A DNA stretch of 64,000 nucleotides from Humibacillus xanthopallidus (GTDB taxonomy: Bacteria; Actinomycetota; Actinomycetes; Actinomycetales; Dermatophilaceae): contig NZ_VFQF01000001.1 in the NCBI RefSeq assembly GCF_006717145.1, forward strand, positions 124,001 through 188,000, written 5' to 3'. Positions 10,689-19,142 of the stretch are shown piece by piece (the first letter of the stretch is position 1; every line of letters starts with the position of its first letter). A model generated the notes under the pieces. It saw nothing but the letters and a program-made list of their open reading frames with translations, was not told where the DNA came from and made no database searches. Both the position numbers and the translations under genes were made by a program.

Positions 10689-11008
10689 CGCCGCCGCTCG
10701 ACGTCCTCGTCTTCTACGTGCCGGTCGACGACACGGAGCGGGTCCTGGACGCGGTGCTCGCTGCGGGTGCCGGCGCCGTCGGCGACTACCGGGACTGCGC
10801 CTTCGTCACGGCCGGCACGGGGCAGTTCCGTCCCGTCGCCGGCGCCCGGCCCGCCATCGGCACGGTCGGAGAGCTCGAGAAGGTCGCCGAGAACCGGGTC
10901 GAGCTCGTGCTCGACCGGGCGCTGCGCGCAGCGGTCGTCGCCGCCCTGCGCGCTGCTCATCCCTACGAGGAGCCGGCCTTCCACGTCCTCGAGACCGCAC
11001 AGCTCTGA
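10685..11008 (+). CDS. Stand-alone NIF3/YqfO-type inserted domain (PII/CutA-like fold)
   Basis: A protein of 107 residues matching the alpha/beta domain inserted in the middle of YqfO/NIF3 proteins. Its hallmarks are CAFVTAGTGQFRP, with the GTGQFRP turn, and AAHPYEEPAFHV near the C-terminus. The metal-binding halves of NIF3 are absent, so this is the free-standing form found in many bacteria; its ligand is unknown. GTG overlaps the hydratase stop (GTGA). Such domains resemble PII/CutA trimers in fold, which suggests a small-molecule sensing or oligomerisation role; that is inference. Confidence 0.7.
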   Translation: MTPPLDVLVFYVPVDDTERVLDAVLAAGAGAVGDYRDCAFVTAGTGQFRPVAGARPAIGTVGELEKVAENRVELVLDRALRAAVVAALRAAHPYEEPAFHVLETAQL

Positions 11009-11027
11009 GGTCGCCTTCTCGCGACTG

Positions 11028-11067
11028 GAGGTGATGCCGCCACGCACGTCGGTGCCGGCATCACCTC
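11028..11067. repeat. REP-like palindrome, GAGGTGAT family, copy 1
   Basis: Perfect 12-bp arms GAGGTGATGCCG (11028-11039) and its complement (11056-11067) around a 16-base loop containing CACGT. It belongs to the same family as the two palindromes after ilvD (56422-56479 and 56517-56560). It may also act as terminator of the upstream operon. Confidence 0.65.
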
Positions 11068-11174
11068 GACCGGGGGAGAAGCGGGCGAGACGCGGGGGAG
11101 AGGCGGGCGGGGAGGGGCGCGGGCGGCATACGTCATCGGTGTCTGGTGGTGAGCGTCACGCCGGGCGCGTACGG

Positions 11175-11192
11175 ACTGAGCGGGCGCTCAGT
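11175..11192. promoter_or_regulatory. Probable TetR-type operator upstream of etfBA
   Basis: ACTGAGCGGGCGCTCAGT is a dyad of two 8-base arms around GG, about 80 bp before etfB. TGAGCG/CGCTCA arms are typical of TetR-family regulators of acyl-CoA metabolism. The regulator itself is not adjacent. Confidence 0.5.
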
Positions 11193-11273
11193 GAGAGGAT
11201 GGCGGGCAGTGCCGGGGCGACCTCCGGCAGCTCCAGGAGCACCACCACCAGCAACGGAAGAGGACGTTCACCC

Positions 11274-12074
11274 ATGAACATCGTCGTCTGTGTCAAGTAC
11301 GTGCCGGACGCCCAGGCCGAGCGCACGTTCAACGCATCTGACAACACGACCGACCGCGACAACGTGGACGGCCTGCTGTCCGAGCTCGACGAGTACGCCG
11401 TCGAGGAGGCGCTCAAGATCGTCGAAGCCGGCGAGGGCGAGGTGACCGTCCTGACGGTCGGCCCCGCCCAGGCCGCCGACGCCATCAAGAAGGCCCTCCA
11501 GATGGGCGCCCACAAGGGTGTCCACGTGGACGACGACGCGATCCACGGCTCCGACGCCGTCGCCACCTCGCTCGTGCTCGCCGAGGCGATCAAGAAGATC
11601 GGCAACGAGGCGCCCGTCGACCTCGTCGTCACCGGCATGGCCTCGACCGACGGCACGATGGGCGTCGTCCCGACGATGCTCGCCGAGCGACTCGGGCTGC
11701 CGGCCGTCACCTTCGCCTCGGAGCTCACCATCGACGGTGGCGCGGGTGGCACGGCCACGATCCACCGCGACGGCGACGCCTCGACGCAGACGATCACCGC
11801 CACGCTGCCGGCGCTCGTCTCGGTCACCGACCAGATCAACGAGCCGCGCTACCCCTCCTTCAAGGGCATCATGGCGGCCAAGAAGAAGCCGGTCGAGAAG
11901 TGGGCGCTCGCCGACCTCGGCATCGACCCCTCGCAGGTCGGCCTCGACGCCGCCTGGACCAAGGTCGAGGCCTTCGCCGCACGGCCCCCGCGCTCGCAGG
12001 GCGAGATCGTCCCCGACGAGGGCGACGGCGGCCGGAAGCTCGCGGCCTTCCTCACCGAGCACAAGTTCGTCTGA
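11274..12074 (+). CDS. etfB: Electron transfer flavoprotein beta subunit
   Basis: With EtfA it accepts electrons from acyl-CoA dehydrogenases and passes them to ETF:quinone oxidoreductase. 266 residues, the family length. Recognisable segments are VVCVKYVPD at the N-terminus, the AMP-binding stretch VVTGMASTDGTMGVVPTML and the conserved INEPRYPSFKGIMAAKKKP. A weak GGAAGAGGA ribosome binding site precedes ATG. It is the first gene of a two-gene operon and the spacer before it holds a TetR-like operator. In mycobacteria the orthologous pair is named fixA/fixB, but nothing here implies nitrogen fixation. Confidence 0.95.
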   Translation: MNIVVCVKYVPDAQAERTFNASDNTTDRDNVDGLLSELDEYAVEEALKIVEAGEGEVTVLTVGPAQAADAIKKALQMGAHKGVHVDDDAIHGSDAVATSLVLAEAIKKIGNEAPVDLVVTGMASTDGTMGVVPTMLAERLGLPAVTFASELTIDGGAGGTATIHRDGDASTQTITATLPALVSVTDQINEPRYPSFKGIMAAKKKPVEKWALADLGIDPSQVGLDAAWTKVEAFAARPPRSQGEIVPDEGDGGRKLAAFLTEHKFV

Positions 12075-12113
12075 GCGTCCGAAACCCCAGCCACAGAAGG
12101 AGATCCACACACC

Positions 12114-13079
12114 ATGGCTGAAGTACTCGTCCTCGTCGACCACGTCGACGGCAAGGTCCGCAAGACGACGTCCGAGCTGCTCACGATCGCCCGCCGCATC
12201 GGCGAGCCGTCGGCCGTCTTCGTCGGCACCGGCTTCGACGCCGCCAAGGAGACCCTCGCCCGCTTCGGCGCCGAGAAGATCTACCGCGTCGAGTCTCCCG
12301 AGGTGCTCGAGCACCTCGTCGTCCCGCAGGCCGAGGTGCTCGCGCAGCTCGTCGCGTCGGCCTCGCCGGCCGCCGTGCTCGTGCCCTCCACCCCGGAGGG
12401 CAAGGAGATCGCCGCCCGCCTCGCCGTCAAGACGGAGTCGGGCCTGATCACCGACGCCGTCGACGTGCAGGCGGCCAGTGACGGCAGCGGTGGCATCGCC
12501 ACGACGCAGTCGGTCTTCGCCGGCTCCTACACCGTGTCGGCGACCGTCACGAAGGGCACGCCGATCATCACCGTCAAGCCCAACTCGGCCACCCCGGAGG
12601 AGGTCGCAGGTGCGGCCGCCGACGAGGTCGTCGACTTCACCCCGTCCGACGCCGCCAAGGGCGCCCGGATCACCGAGTCCAAGCCCAAGCAGGCCACCGG
12701 GCGGCCGGAGCTCACCGAGGCCGCGATCGTCGTCTCGGGTGGCCGCGGCACCGCCGGCGACTTCTCCAAGGTCGAGGCCTTCGCCGACTCGCTCGGCGCG
12801 GCCGTGGGCGCCTCGCGTGCCGCGGTCGACGCGGGCTGGTACCCCCACACCTCGCAGGTCGGCCAGACCGGCAAGCAGGTGAGCCCGCAGCTCTACGTCG
12901 CGTGCGGCATCTCCGGCGCGATCCAGCACCGCGCAGGCATGCAGACGTCCAAGACGATCGTCGCGATCAACAAGGACAACGAGGCCCCAATCTTCGAGCT
13001 CGTCGACTTCGGAGTCGTCGGTGACCTCTTCGCCGTCCTGCCGCAGGCGACGGAGACGATCGAGGCGGGCAAGGACTGA
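12114..13079 (+). CDS. etfA: Electron transfer flavoprotein alpha subunit
   Basis: FAD-carrying partner of EtfB, 321 residues. The N-terminal alpha/beta domain ([10 protein letters not shown]) is followed by the C-terminal FAD domain with [29 protein letters not shown] and the signature [12 protein letters not shown]. Translation starts at ATG 12114 behind AAGGAGAT, 39 bases after the etfB stop. A strong GC hairpin 28 bases after the stop closes the operon. Confidence 0.96.
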   Translation: MAEVLVLVDHVDGKVRKTTSELLTIARRIGEPSAVFVGTGFDAAKETLARFGAEKIYRVESPEVLEHLVVPQAEVLAQLVASASPAAVLVPSTPEGKEIAARLAVKTESGLITDAVDVQAASDGSGGIATTQSVFAGSYTVSATVTKGTPIITVKPNSATPEEVAGAAADEVVDFTPSDAAKGARITESKPKQATGRPELTEAAIVVSGGRGTAGDFSKVEAFADSLGAAVGASRAAVDAGWYPHTSQVGQTGKQVSPQLYVACGISGAIQHRAGMQTSKTIVAINKDNEAPIFELVDFGVVGDLFAVLPQATETIEAGKD

Positions 13080-13106
13080 CCCTCCGCACCCTCCGACGCA
13101 CGACGC

Positions 13107-13138
13107 GAGGCCGGCCCCGGCACCCCGGGGCCGGCCTC
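13107..13138. terminator. Bidirectional hairpin terminator after etfA
   Basis: Perfect 14-bp stem (arms 13107-13120 and 13125-13138) with a 4-base loop between convergent etfA and the membrane-protein gene. No U-tract, as usual in high-GC actinobacteria. Confidence 0.75.
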
Positions 13139-13145
13139 CTGCGTG

Positions 13146-13619
13146 TCAGTCGCCCTCGCCCTGTGCGACGTCGTGCGGCATCGTCCGCAGCCAGCTGCGG
13201 GCCTGCTCGCGGTTGAGGGCGTATGCCGTCCGGCCCGTCCTCAGGGTCCACCAAGGACCGTGCAGGGCCTCCGCAGGCAGCCGCATCGCGCGCTCCGTGC
13301 CCGGGCGCCACTCGACCCGGCCGGACTCGGCGATGCGCTTGACGACTCGCCGCTCGACGCGGGTCGTCGCCAGGGTGTTGTGCACGAGCATCGACCGGGT
13401 GCCGAGGTCGATGCGCGCGGTCCACGCGCGCCACCCCACGACGACCCCGAGAAGGAGGCACACGGCATACGTCGGCAGCGTCGGCAGCGCGGGCACGAGC
13501 CGGAGCAGCAGGCGCGCGACGAGGTAGGCGATGACGGGGTTGGCGCCGGCCGCGACGGCTCGGTGGACGGCGGGCGCGCGCAGGGTGTCGTCGGCGCCAC
13601 CTTCGTGCCTGCCTGCCAT
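13146..13619 (-). CDS. Small membrane protein, PH-like C-terminal domain
   Basis: 157 residues of unknown function. A hydrophobic region at residues about 27-65 can form one or two membrane helices ([15 protein letters not shown] and [13 protein letters not shown]). A soluble C-terminal part follows with [22 protein letters not shown] and [12 protein letters not shown]. This looks like the bacterial PH-domain membrane family, but the match is weak. The start is supported by a near-perfect -10 box TATGAT 6 bases upstream. Convergent with etfA and divergent from the cysteine desulfurase gene. Confidence 0.7.
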   Translation of the reverse strand: MAGRHEGGADDTLRAPAVHRAVAAGANPVIAYLVARLLLRLVPALPTLPTYAVCLLLGVVVGWRAWTARIDLGTRSMLVHNTLATTRVERRVVKRIAESGRVEWRPGTERAMRLPAEALHGPWWTLRTGRTAYALNREQARSWLRTMPHDVAQGEGD

Positions 13620-13625
13620 GCGCAG

Positions 13626-13631
13626 ATCATA
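13626..13631 (-). promoter_or_regulatory. -10 box TATGAT for leaderless membrane-protein gene
   Basis: TATGAT on the minus strand, 6 bases before ATG 13619; one of the best -10 matches in the window. Confidence 0.55.
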
Positions 13632-13687
13632 GGCAGGCAGGCGGCGCCCGCAGCCCGATCCAGGTCGGCGCCTCGTGCGGCGCAGCC

Positions 13688-13693
13688 TAGAAT
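13688..13693 (+). promoter_or_regulatory. -10 box TAGAAT for leaderless cysteine desulfurase gene
   Basis: TAGAAT, then 6 bases, then GTG 13700. No Shine-Dalgarno sequence. Confidence 0.6.
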
Positions 13694-13699
13694 CGGTGG

Positions 13700-14890
13700 G
13701 TGACCGCCTATCTCGACCACGCGGCGACGACGCCGATGCTGCCCGCGGCGCTGACCGCCATGACGGAGCAGCTCGCCGTGGTCGGCAACGCCTCGTCGTT
13801 GCACCGCACGGGTCGGGCGTCGCGGCGCGCCGTCGAGGAGTCGCGCGAGAAGATCTCGCGCTGCCTCGGCGCGCGCCCGTCCGAGGTGCTCTTCACCTCA
13901 GGCGGCACCGAGTCCGACAACCTCGCCGTCAAGGGCACCTACTGGGCGCGCCGCGACGCCGACCCGGCCCGGGTGCGTCTGCTCGTGTCGGCGATCGAGC
14001 ACCACGCCGTGCTCGACTGTGTCGACTTCCTCGTGGCGCACGAGGGCGCCAAGGTCACCTGGCTCGAGTCCACGGCCGACGGACTGGTCGAGCCAGCCAC
14101 CGTCCGGGCCGCGATCGAGGCCGACCCCGAGTCGGTCGCGCTCGTCAGCGTCATGTGGGCCAACAACGAGGTCGGCGCCGTGCAGGACGTCGCGGGCATC
14201 GCGGCCGTGGCGCGCGAGCACGGCATCCCGTTCCACACCGACGCCGTGCAGGCGGCAGGGCACCTGCCGGTCGACTTCGCCGCGAGCGGCGCCGACCTGC
14301 TCTCGGTCACGGCGCACAAGCTCGGCGGCCCGATCGGGGTGGGAGCCCTCGTCGCCCGGCGCGACGCTCGCCTCGTGCCCCTGACCCACGGCGGTGGCCA
14401 GGAGCGCCAGGTGCGCTCCGGCACCCTCGACACCCCCGCCATCGTCGGCTTCGCCACGGCGATCGTCGCCGCGACCGAGTCGATGGAGGCCGAGGCGGTG
14501 CGCCTGACCGCCCTGCGCGACGACCTCATCGAGCGAGCGATGGCCCTCGGCGCCGGTATTCGCCCGACCGGCTTCTGGCAGCGCGGCGACGGGGTGCACC
14601 GCCTGCCCGGCAACGTCCACCTCCTCGTGCCCGGGTGCGACGGCGACTCGCTGCTCTACCTGCTCGACGCTGCCGGGGTCTCCTGCTCGACCGGTTCGGC
14701 CTGCCAGGCGGGCGTGCCGCAGCCGAGCCACGTCCTGCTGGCCATGGGCATCTCCGAGAGCGACGCCCGGGGCGCGCTGCGCCTCACGCTCGGTCACACC
14801 TCGACGCAGGGCGACGTCGACGCCGTCGTCGACGCGCTGCCCGCCGCCATCGAGCGTGCCCGTCGCGCCCGCGAGGCGACGGCCTCGTGA
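13700..14890 (+). CDS. iscS: Cysteine desulfurase (IscS/NifS class V aminotransferase)
   Basis: PLP enzyme that moves sulfur from cysteine to an enzyme persulfide. 396 residues. YLDHAATTP opens the protein, HH in IEHHAVLD and the Asp/Gln in HTDAVQAAG hold PLP, Lys207 in TAHKLGGP is the Schiff-base lysine, and Cys335 in STGSACQAG is the persulfide cysteine. mnmA starts 34 bp downstream, so tRNA 2-thiouridylation is the likely main use. The Mtb pair Rv3025c-Rv3024c has the same order. The symbol iscS is by analogy; no isc scaffold genes are nearby. Confidence 0.92.
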   Translation: MTAYLDHAATTPMLPAALTAMTEQLAVVGNASSLHRTGRASRRAVEESREKISRCLGARPSEVLFTSGGTESDNLAVKGTYWARRDADPARVRLLVSAIEHHAVLDCVDFLVAHEGAKVTWLESTADGLVEPATVRAAIEADPESVALVSVMWANNEVGAVQDVAGIAAVAREHGIPFHTDAVQAAGHLPVDFAASGADLLSVTAHKLGGPIGVGALVARRDARLVPLTHGGGQERQVRSGTLDTPAIVGFATAIVAATESMEAEAVRLTALRDDLIERAMALGAGIRPTGFWQRGDGVHRLPGNVHLLVPGCDGDSLLYLLDAAGVSCSTGSACQAGVPQPSHVLLAMGISESDARGALRLTLGHTSTQGDVDAVVDALPAAIERARRAREATAS

Positions 14891-14924
14891 CGGCGGTCGT
14901 GGGCCTCGCGGGTCGGAGAGCGTC

Positions 14925-16043
14925 ATGAGGGTCGTGGCAGCCATGAGCGGCGGCGTCGACTCGGCGGTGGCGGCGGCGCGCATGCTCGATGCCGGTCACG
15001 AGGTCGTCGGGGTGCACCTCGCGCTCAGCCAGAGCGCCGCGACGCTGCGCGAGTCGGCCCGTGGTTGCTGCACCATCGAGGACGCCGGCGACGCGCGCAG
15101 GGTGGCCGACGTGCTGGGCATCCCGTTCTACGTCTGGGACATGGCGGCCCGCTTCACCCGCGACGTCGTCGACGACTTCACGCGGGAGTATGCCGCCGGG
15201 CGCACCCCCAACCCGTGCCTGCGCTGCAACGAGAAGATCAAGTTCTCCGCCCTGCTCGACAAGGCGGTGGCGCTCGGGTTCGACGCGGTCGCCACCGGCC
15301 ACTACGCCCAGATCGTCGAGACCACCGACGGCCGGCGCGAGCTGCACCGGGCCGTCGACGCTGCGAAGGACCAGAGCTACGTCCTCGGGGTGCTCGACGC
15401 CGACCAGCTCTCCCGCGCCTTCTTCCCGCTCGGCGACACCGAGAAGCCGCGCATCCGCGAGGAGGCTGCGCAGAGAGGCTTCTTCATCGCCAAGAAGCCT
15501 GACAGCCACGACATCTGCTTCATCCCCGACGGAGACACTCGCGGCTGGCTGACCCGCAGGCTGGGAGAGGCGCCCGGCGACATCGTCGACACCTCCGGCG
15601 AGGTCCTCGGCCACCACGACGGCGCCTTCGCCTACACCGTCGGCCAGCGGCGCGGGCTGGGGCTGTCCCGGCCGGCGGCGGACGGCGAGCCGCGCTACGT
15701 CGTCGAGGTGCGACCGCGCACCAACCAGGTCGTCGTCGGCCCGGCCGAGCTCCTCGGCGTGAACGCGATCTCCGGCGACCACGCCCGCTGGTGCGGCCCG
15801 GCTCCCGAGGGTGTCGTGCGGGTCGGCGCCCAGGTGCGGGCGCACGGCGAGGAGCATGCCGCGACGGCCTGGGCCGACGAGGGCCGCGTCGAGGTCCGCC
15901 TCGACGAGCGGATCCGCGGCGTCGCACCGGGCCAGTCGGTCGTGCTCTACGACGGCACGCGGGTCATCGGGTCGGCGACCATCGCCGCCTCCCGCCTCGA
16001 GCGTGAGTCTTCAGCAGCTCCTTCGGTTCGCTCTGCCGGCTGA
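14925..16043 (+). CDS. mnmA: tRNA-specific 2-thiouridylase MnmA
   Basis: Makes 2-thiouridine at the wobble base of tRNA Lys, Glu and Gln with ATP and persulfide sulfur. 372 residues. The PP-loop [10 protein letters not shown] is at residues 8-17. The catalytic cysteines are Cys101 in LRCNEKIKF and Cys198 in HDICFIPDG, a pair matching the two thiols of the family, with a further Cys98 just before. ATG 14925 follows GGAGAG. Sulfur donor: the upstream cysteine desulfurase. The end of this gene is the left border of the accessory stretch. Confidence 0.95.
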   Translation: MRVVAAMSGGVDSAVAAARMLDAGHEVVGVHLALSQSAATLRESARGCCTIEDAGDARRVADVLGIPFYVWDMAARFTRDVVDDFTREYAAGRTPNPCLRCNEKIKFSALLDKAVALGFDAVATGHYAQIVETTDGRRELHRAVDAAKDQSYVLGVLDADQLSRAFFPLGDTEKPRIREEAAQRGFFIAKKPDSHDICFIPDGDTRGWLTRRLGEAPGDIVDTSGEVLGHHDGAFAYTVGQRRGLGLSRPAADGEPRYVVEVRPRTNQVVVGPAELLGVNAISGDHARWCGPAPEGVVRVGAQVRAHGEEHAATAWADEGRVEVRLDERIRGVAPGQSVVLYDGTRVIGSATIAASRLERESSAAPSVRSAG

Positions 16044-16115
16044 CGAGGCGCAGGCCCTGTCCCGGCGTTGACGCTGGACGCCTCGCGCTGAAGATCGGGC
16101 GACCCGAGCCGCTGA

Positions 16116-16445
16116 CTAACCGTCCTTCGTGGACGGACCGTGCAGGTAGGTGACGCGCTTGCCCAACGATTCGGCGTACGCGATCTCGCGCCGGGTGGCC
16201 GCTCCGATGTAGCCACTCGGGTTCACGACTCGCACCTCATCTGCGAGGTCGATCCGGCGGAGGTGCAGCTCTCCCAACGAGCGGACGAGGGCTGGGTCCG
16301 GCACGGCCCCCTCGGTCGCCTCGGGAGCCAGGACGATCGCCAGATCGAGTGTCAGGCGCGTGCGCTCAGCCGCAAGCTCCCCGCCGAAGCGTAGGGACCC
16401 GCACAGACAAACGATCCTTGGGCGAACAGGCGGGAGGTCGGACAT
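16116..16445 (-). CDS. Small nucleoside 2-deoxyribosyltransferase-like fold protein
   Basis: 109 residues, recognised from the pattern VCLCGSLRFG near the N-terminus and, near the C-terminus, ADEVRVVNPSGYIG followed by REIAYAESLGKRVTYL. This pattern is shared by small proteins with the nucleoside deoxyribosyltransferase / SLOG-like fold. The true substrate is unknown. The ATG at 16445 has AAAGG 8 bases upstream, better than the in-frame GTG at 16451. A perfect 15-bp inverted repeat lies 31 bases upstream. The first gene of the accessory stretch, reading toward mnmA. Confidence 0.6.
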   Translation of the reverse strand: MSDLPPVRPRIVCLCGSLRFGGELAAERTRLTLDLAIVLAPEATEGAVPDPALVRSLGELHLRRIDLADEVRVVNPSGYIGAATRREIAYAESLGKRVTYLHGPSTKDG

Positions 16446-16476
16446 GGGCACCTTTCACGAGCCACGAACCGTGCGT

Positions 16477-16508
16477 GTCTCATGATGCCCATCTGGGCAT
16501 CATGAGAC
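16477..16508. promoter_or_regulatory. Perfect 15-bp inverted repeat with 2-base centre
   Basis: Arms GTCTCATGATGCCCA (16477-16491) and its exact complement (16494-16508), centre TC. It lies between two minus-strand genes, after the stop of the broken GNAT and before the small gene at 16445. A 2-base centre cannot close an RNA loop without opening base pairs, and GC is only moderate, so an operator is at least as likely as a terminator. Confidence 0.6.
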
Positions 16509-16541
16509 GGACACGGTCGCCATTCGGTTGTCCTTCGGTTG

Positions 16542-17071
16542 TCATCGGGCCAGGTGGGCCAAGGTGCAGTCATCGAGCCATCGACCGTCCCTGCCCAGCG
16601 CTGCGGCACGTTCCGTGCCCTCGAGGCGGAAGCCGTTCTTGGTCAGGACCCGGATGAAGGCCTCGTTCTCAGCGAACGTCTTGGCCACGATGCGGCGAAT
16701 CCCGCCGCAGTGCAGCGCCGTCACCAGCAGCGCTGCCGCTCTACTGGCGATGCCCTGGTTCCAGTGATCCGGGTTGACTGAGTAGCCGAGGTAGAAGTCG
16801 TGGACGTCAGGATCGGGGCCCAGGGACTCTGGTCGATACCGCCGATGTCGCCGACGACGCTTCCGCCCACGACGAGCGCACACAGCAACGAGTCTGGCTG
16901 CGAGAGGCGGTCGTCGATCAAGGCTCTCGATTGTTCGAGGGTGTCGACGGTCCGGGTGACGTAGGCCTGGCACTCAGGGCGACGCTTGTAGTCCAGGAAT
17001 GCCGCGGCGTCACCAGCTTCCGCCGGCCGCACAGTCACCAAGCCATCGGTCAGGGGCCACGAGAGTTCCAT
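16542..17071 (-). pseudogene. GNAT acetyltransferase interrupted by one frameshift
   Basis: The N-terminal half (MELSWPLTDGLVTVRPAEAGD through VVGDIGG) and the C-terminal half (DVHDFYLGYSVNPDHWNQGIA through LDDCTLAHLAR) lie in different frames that join near 16,823-16,825. Adding a single base to the GGG run there gives an uninterrupted RimJ-like GNAT of about 176 residues with the acetyl-CoA loop WNQGIASRAA. It is either a one-base deletion that inactivates the gene or a sequencing/assembly error in a homopolymer. A TACGGT box lies 9 bases before ATG 17071. Confidence 0.75.
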
Positions 17072-17154
17072 ACCGACCGGACCGTAACCCATCTGCGCGG
17101 ACTGAGGCGTCACCTTTGTTCTCCGCATTGAGCGGAGATGGCGGACGACTCCGG

Positions 17155-17682
17155 TCAACGAGACCCGACGCCTTCCGATCGGCTCCGCCAATGCCGTCGG
17201 ACAGCGTCGACTTGAGCGTCCAGCGTCATGCCAGACACGTCGAGCTCGGAGTCGGTCTCGAGCGGCTCGGTCTGTTGGCGGTGGAGCATCTCGAACTCCT
17301 CGATGGTGAGATGCACCGGCCGAGTGCTGGCCCGTGCCCGTGCGGTCGCAAGGTCGCAGGCCAGCCGGATGGTCACCAGCTCCGGCACCAGGTCTCGGTA
17401 GATGCTCAGAAGGTCTTGGGTGACGACATCGCTCAGGATCACGTTGATCCCCGCGTCGGTGAAGTTGGCGACCAACACCGCAGCGTTGCGGATGCCCAAG
17501 AGGTGCTGGGCGCGGCCCTCCGCGCCTTTCCATGGTGCGACCCCGCCGCTCTTGATCATCTGGCGCACGTCATCCACGTCGACGTATGCGCACGGCTCCG
17601 TCGTCTCGGCCAGGGCTCGCGCGGTCGTGGTCTTGCCGACCGCCGGCCCGCCTGTCAGGAGCAGTGGACGAAGTGCGGTCAC
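17155..17682 (-). CDS. P-loop NTPase / small-molecule kinase-like protein
   Basis: 175 residues. A Walker A motif GGPAVGKTTTA stands at residues 10-20 and YVDVDDVRQMIKSGG follows as the second conserved strand, as in AAA_33/zeta-toxin-like and chloramphenicol-phosphotransferase-like kinases. Substrate unknown. GTG 17682 is set by a TACCCT -10 box (17690-17695) ending 7 bases upstream. It lies between two broken genes. Confidence 0.65.
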   Translation of the reverse strand: MTALRPLLLTGGPAVGKTTTARALAETTEPCAYVDVDDVRQMIKSGGVAPWKGAEGRAQHLLGIRNAAVLVANFTDAGINVILSDVVTQDLLSIYRDLVPELVTIRLACDLATARARASTRPVHLTIEEFEMLHRQQTEPLETDSELDVSGMTLDAQVDAVRRHWRSRSEGVGSR

Positions 17683-17728
17683 CCATCGGAGGGTACGGGA
17701 CGAGCAGTTGCTGCGCCCGGAACCGAGC

Positions 17729-18010
17729 TCACGCACCCAACGATCTGGTCGCGGCAGACGAGCGCGTCCAGTCAGCGGCGACGGCGGCGGAGGCGATGTC
17801 GACGATGTCGGACTTGGCATCGAGCCCCTCGACCCGGTTGAGCGGGACCCACCGGGCGAAGTCGGTTGAGCCGCCGACCTCGATGGTGCCGAGGCTGCCT
17901 CCGACGATGTCGCCGAGAACACGATGCGAACGGATTTGTACGGGCGCCCGTCGCCGGCCCAGGCGGCAGGGCCCATGTCACGACCGAGCCGTAGCCGATC
18001 CCGCGCGGTC
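17729..18010 (-). pseudogene. NUDIX hydrolase remnant, C-terminal half in three frames
   Basis: Three successive frames read YGSVV, then MGPAAWAGDGRPYKSVRIVFSA, then IVGGSLGTIEVGGSTDFARW and WVPLNRVEGLDAKSD to a TGA at 17729. Together they match the second half of a NUDIX hydrolase (STDFARWVPL is typical of the family). Each joint is repaired by adding one base, near 17,90x and 17,97x. The NUDIX box itself is absent, because the segment upstream of 18,010 belongs to another gene, so this is a truncated as well as frameshifted copy. Confidence 0.6.
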
Positions 18011-18012
18011 GG

Positions 18013-18354
18013 CTACTTGAGCGTGAACCCTGCGGGGACGACCGTCCCGATGTTGAGCGGGCCGTTCGGATCGGCATCCACCGTGTTGACGATCACCGTG
18101 ACCTTCTGACCGACCGTCGGTACGGCTGCTCCTGATGTTGCGAGCCGTCCGCACCACTGCTCCCCGGACTGCGGAGCGACGCAGATCTTCGTCCCGTCGG
18201 CGTTCACGAGAGCGACCGTGCCTGCAAGCACGGTGGGCCTGTCCTTCAGTGCCCGCCAGCCAACGACCGCCAGCACGAAGAGGAGCACCCCGACAGCGGC
18301 GATGAGGAACCGGACACGTATGCCGGTCTGCTCGTCCGTCAGTGGAGCCGCCAT
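18013..18354 (-). CDS. Membrane-anchored protein of unknown function
   Basis: 113 residues: a short cytoplasmic N-terminus, one strong membrane helix at residues about 14-34 (VRFLIAAVGVLLFVLAVVGW), then an extracytoplasmic domain with two cysteines (ICVAP and WCGRL) that could form a disulfide, and an OB-like valine-rich end (VGQKVTVIVNTV). No family recognised. A Shine-Dalgarno GAAGGTGA precedes ATG. It contains one of the few GTATGCCG octamers of the accessory stretch. Confidence 0.6.
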   Translation of the reverse strand: MAAPLTDEQTGIRVRFLIAAVGVLLFVLAVVGWRALKDRPTVLAGTVALVNADGTKICVAPQSGEQWCGRLATSGAAVPTVGQKVTVIVNTVDADPNGPLNIGTVVPAGFTLK

Positions 18355-18414
18355 GTCATCATCACCTTCAGACTTCCGTTGGAGTAGCCCGGGTTCGTCT
18401 TCACTGACGCGCTG

Positions 18415-19011
18415 TCAGCCTCGGCCGTCGGTCCGGGTCGCGACGTCGACGAGAGCGCGAGCCGACGCCTTTGCTGCGTCTGGTGCATCCGGACTCGCGT
18501 CGAGAGAGCCGCTGGCCAGCCCACCATCGAGCAGCAACGTCAGTGTCCTCGCCAGTGCGCCCGGGTCGCGCGCCCCGGCCCGCTCGGCAAGCTCGTGCAC
18601 CCACGAGAGGACGGCCGTCTTGTGGGCGACGGTGCGGTCGTGCACGGCTGTGCCGGGCTGGGACTCGGCGGCGGCGTTGATGAAGGCGCAGCCCCGGTAG
18701 CCCTCGCGACGGCACGAGGCCCGCAAGGCATCGAAGAGGCCGACGAGCTGAGCCGCCGGGTCCGGTCCGGCGGCCGCCGCGGCCTCGTGAAGCTGTCCCG
18801 TCCAGACGCCGTCGACCTTGTCGAGATAGGCCACCACGAGGTCGTCCTTGGCCGGGAAGTGCTTGTAGAAGGTGGCTTTCGCGACATCCGACTCCGCAAT
18901 GATGCGGTCCACTCCCACCGCCCGTATGCCGTGGGCGTAGAACAACGCGAACGCCGTCTCGAGGATCCGTTCGCGGGCGGCGCTCGGGCGTACAGGTGCG
19001 GTGGTGGACAT
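18415..19011 (-). CDS. TetR/AcrR family transcriptional regulator
   Basis: 198 residues. The N-terminal helix-turn-helix reads ERILETAFALFYAHGIRAVGVDRII then ATFYKHFPAKDDLV, the TetR signature. The C-terminal domain has a Cys in the position of many TetR_C regulators (CRREGYRGCAF). It is divergent from the F420-type reductase gene. Two copies of a TAGACAGATCTGTCTA dyad in the spacer are its probable operators, giving autorepression and repression of the reductase. GGAG precedes ATG by 4 bases. Confidence 0.9.
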   Translation of the reverse strand: MSTTAPVRPSAARERILETAFALFYAHGIRAVGVDRIIAESDVAKATFYKHFPAKDDLVVAYLDKVDGVWTGQLHEAAAAAGPDPAAQLVGLFDALRASCRREGYRGCAFINAAAESQPGTAVHDRTVAHKTAVLSWVHELAERAGARDPGALARTLTLLLDGGLASGSLDASPDAPDAAKASARALVDVATRTDGRG

Positions 19012-19061
19012 CTGGCTCCTCGGCTGGCTCCTGGTACTGCGACCTCAGCATACCTTGAAGG

Positions 19062-19113
19062 TAGACAGATCTGTCTGTTACGGTCGCACATCAGATAGAC
19101 AGATCTGTCTATC
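19062..19113. promoter_or_regulatory. Two TetR operators between tetR and reductase gene
   Basis: GATAGACAGATCTGTCTATC at 19094-19113 is a perfect 20-bp palindrome. TAGACAGATCTGTCTG at 19062-19077 repeats its core with one mismatch. Their centres are 34 bp apart, about three helical turns, so two dimers would bind on one face. Confidence 0.8.
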
Positions 19114-19142
19114 GTTACTCACCCCGGCATTCAGGAGCACCC

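Noticed and set aside
11274-13079. fixAB for nitrogen fixation
   Set aside because: These are housekeeping ETF subunits; no nif or other fix genes are present.
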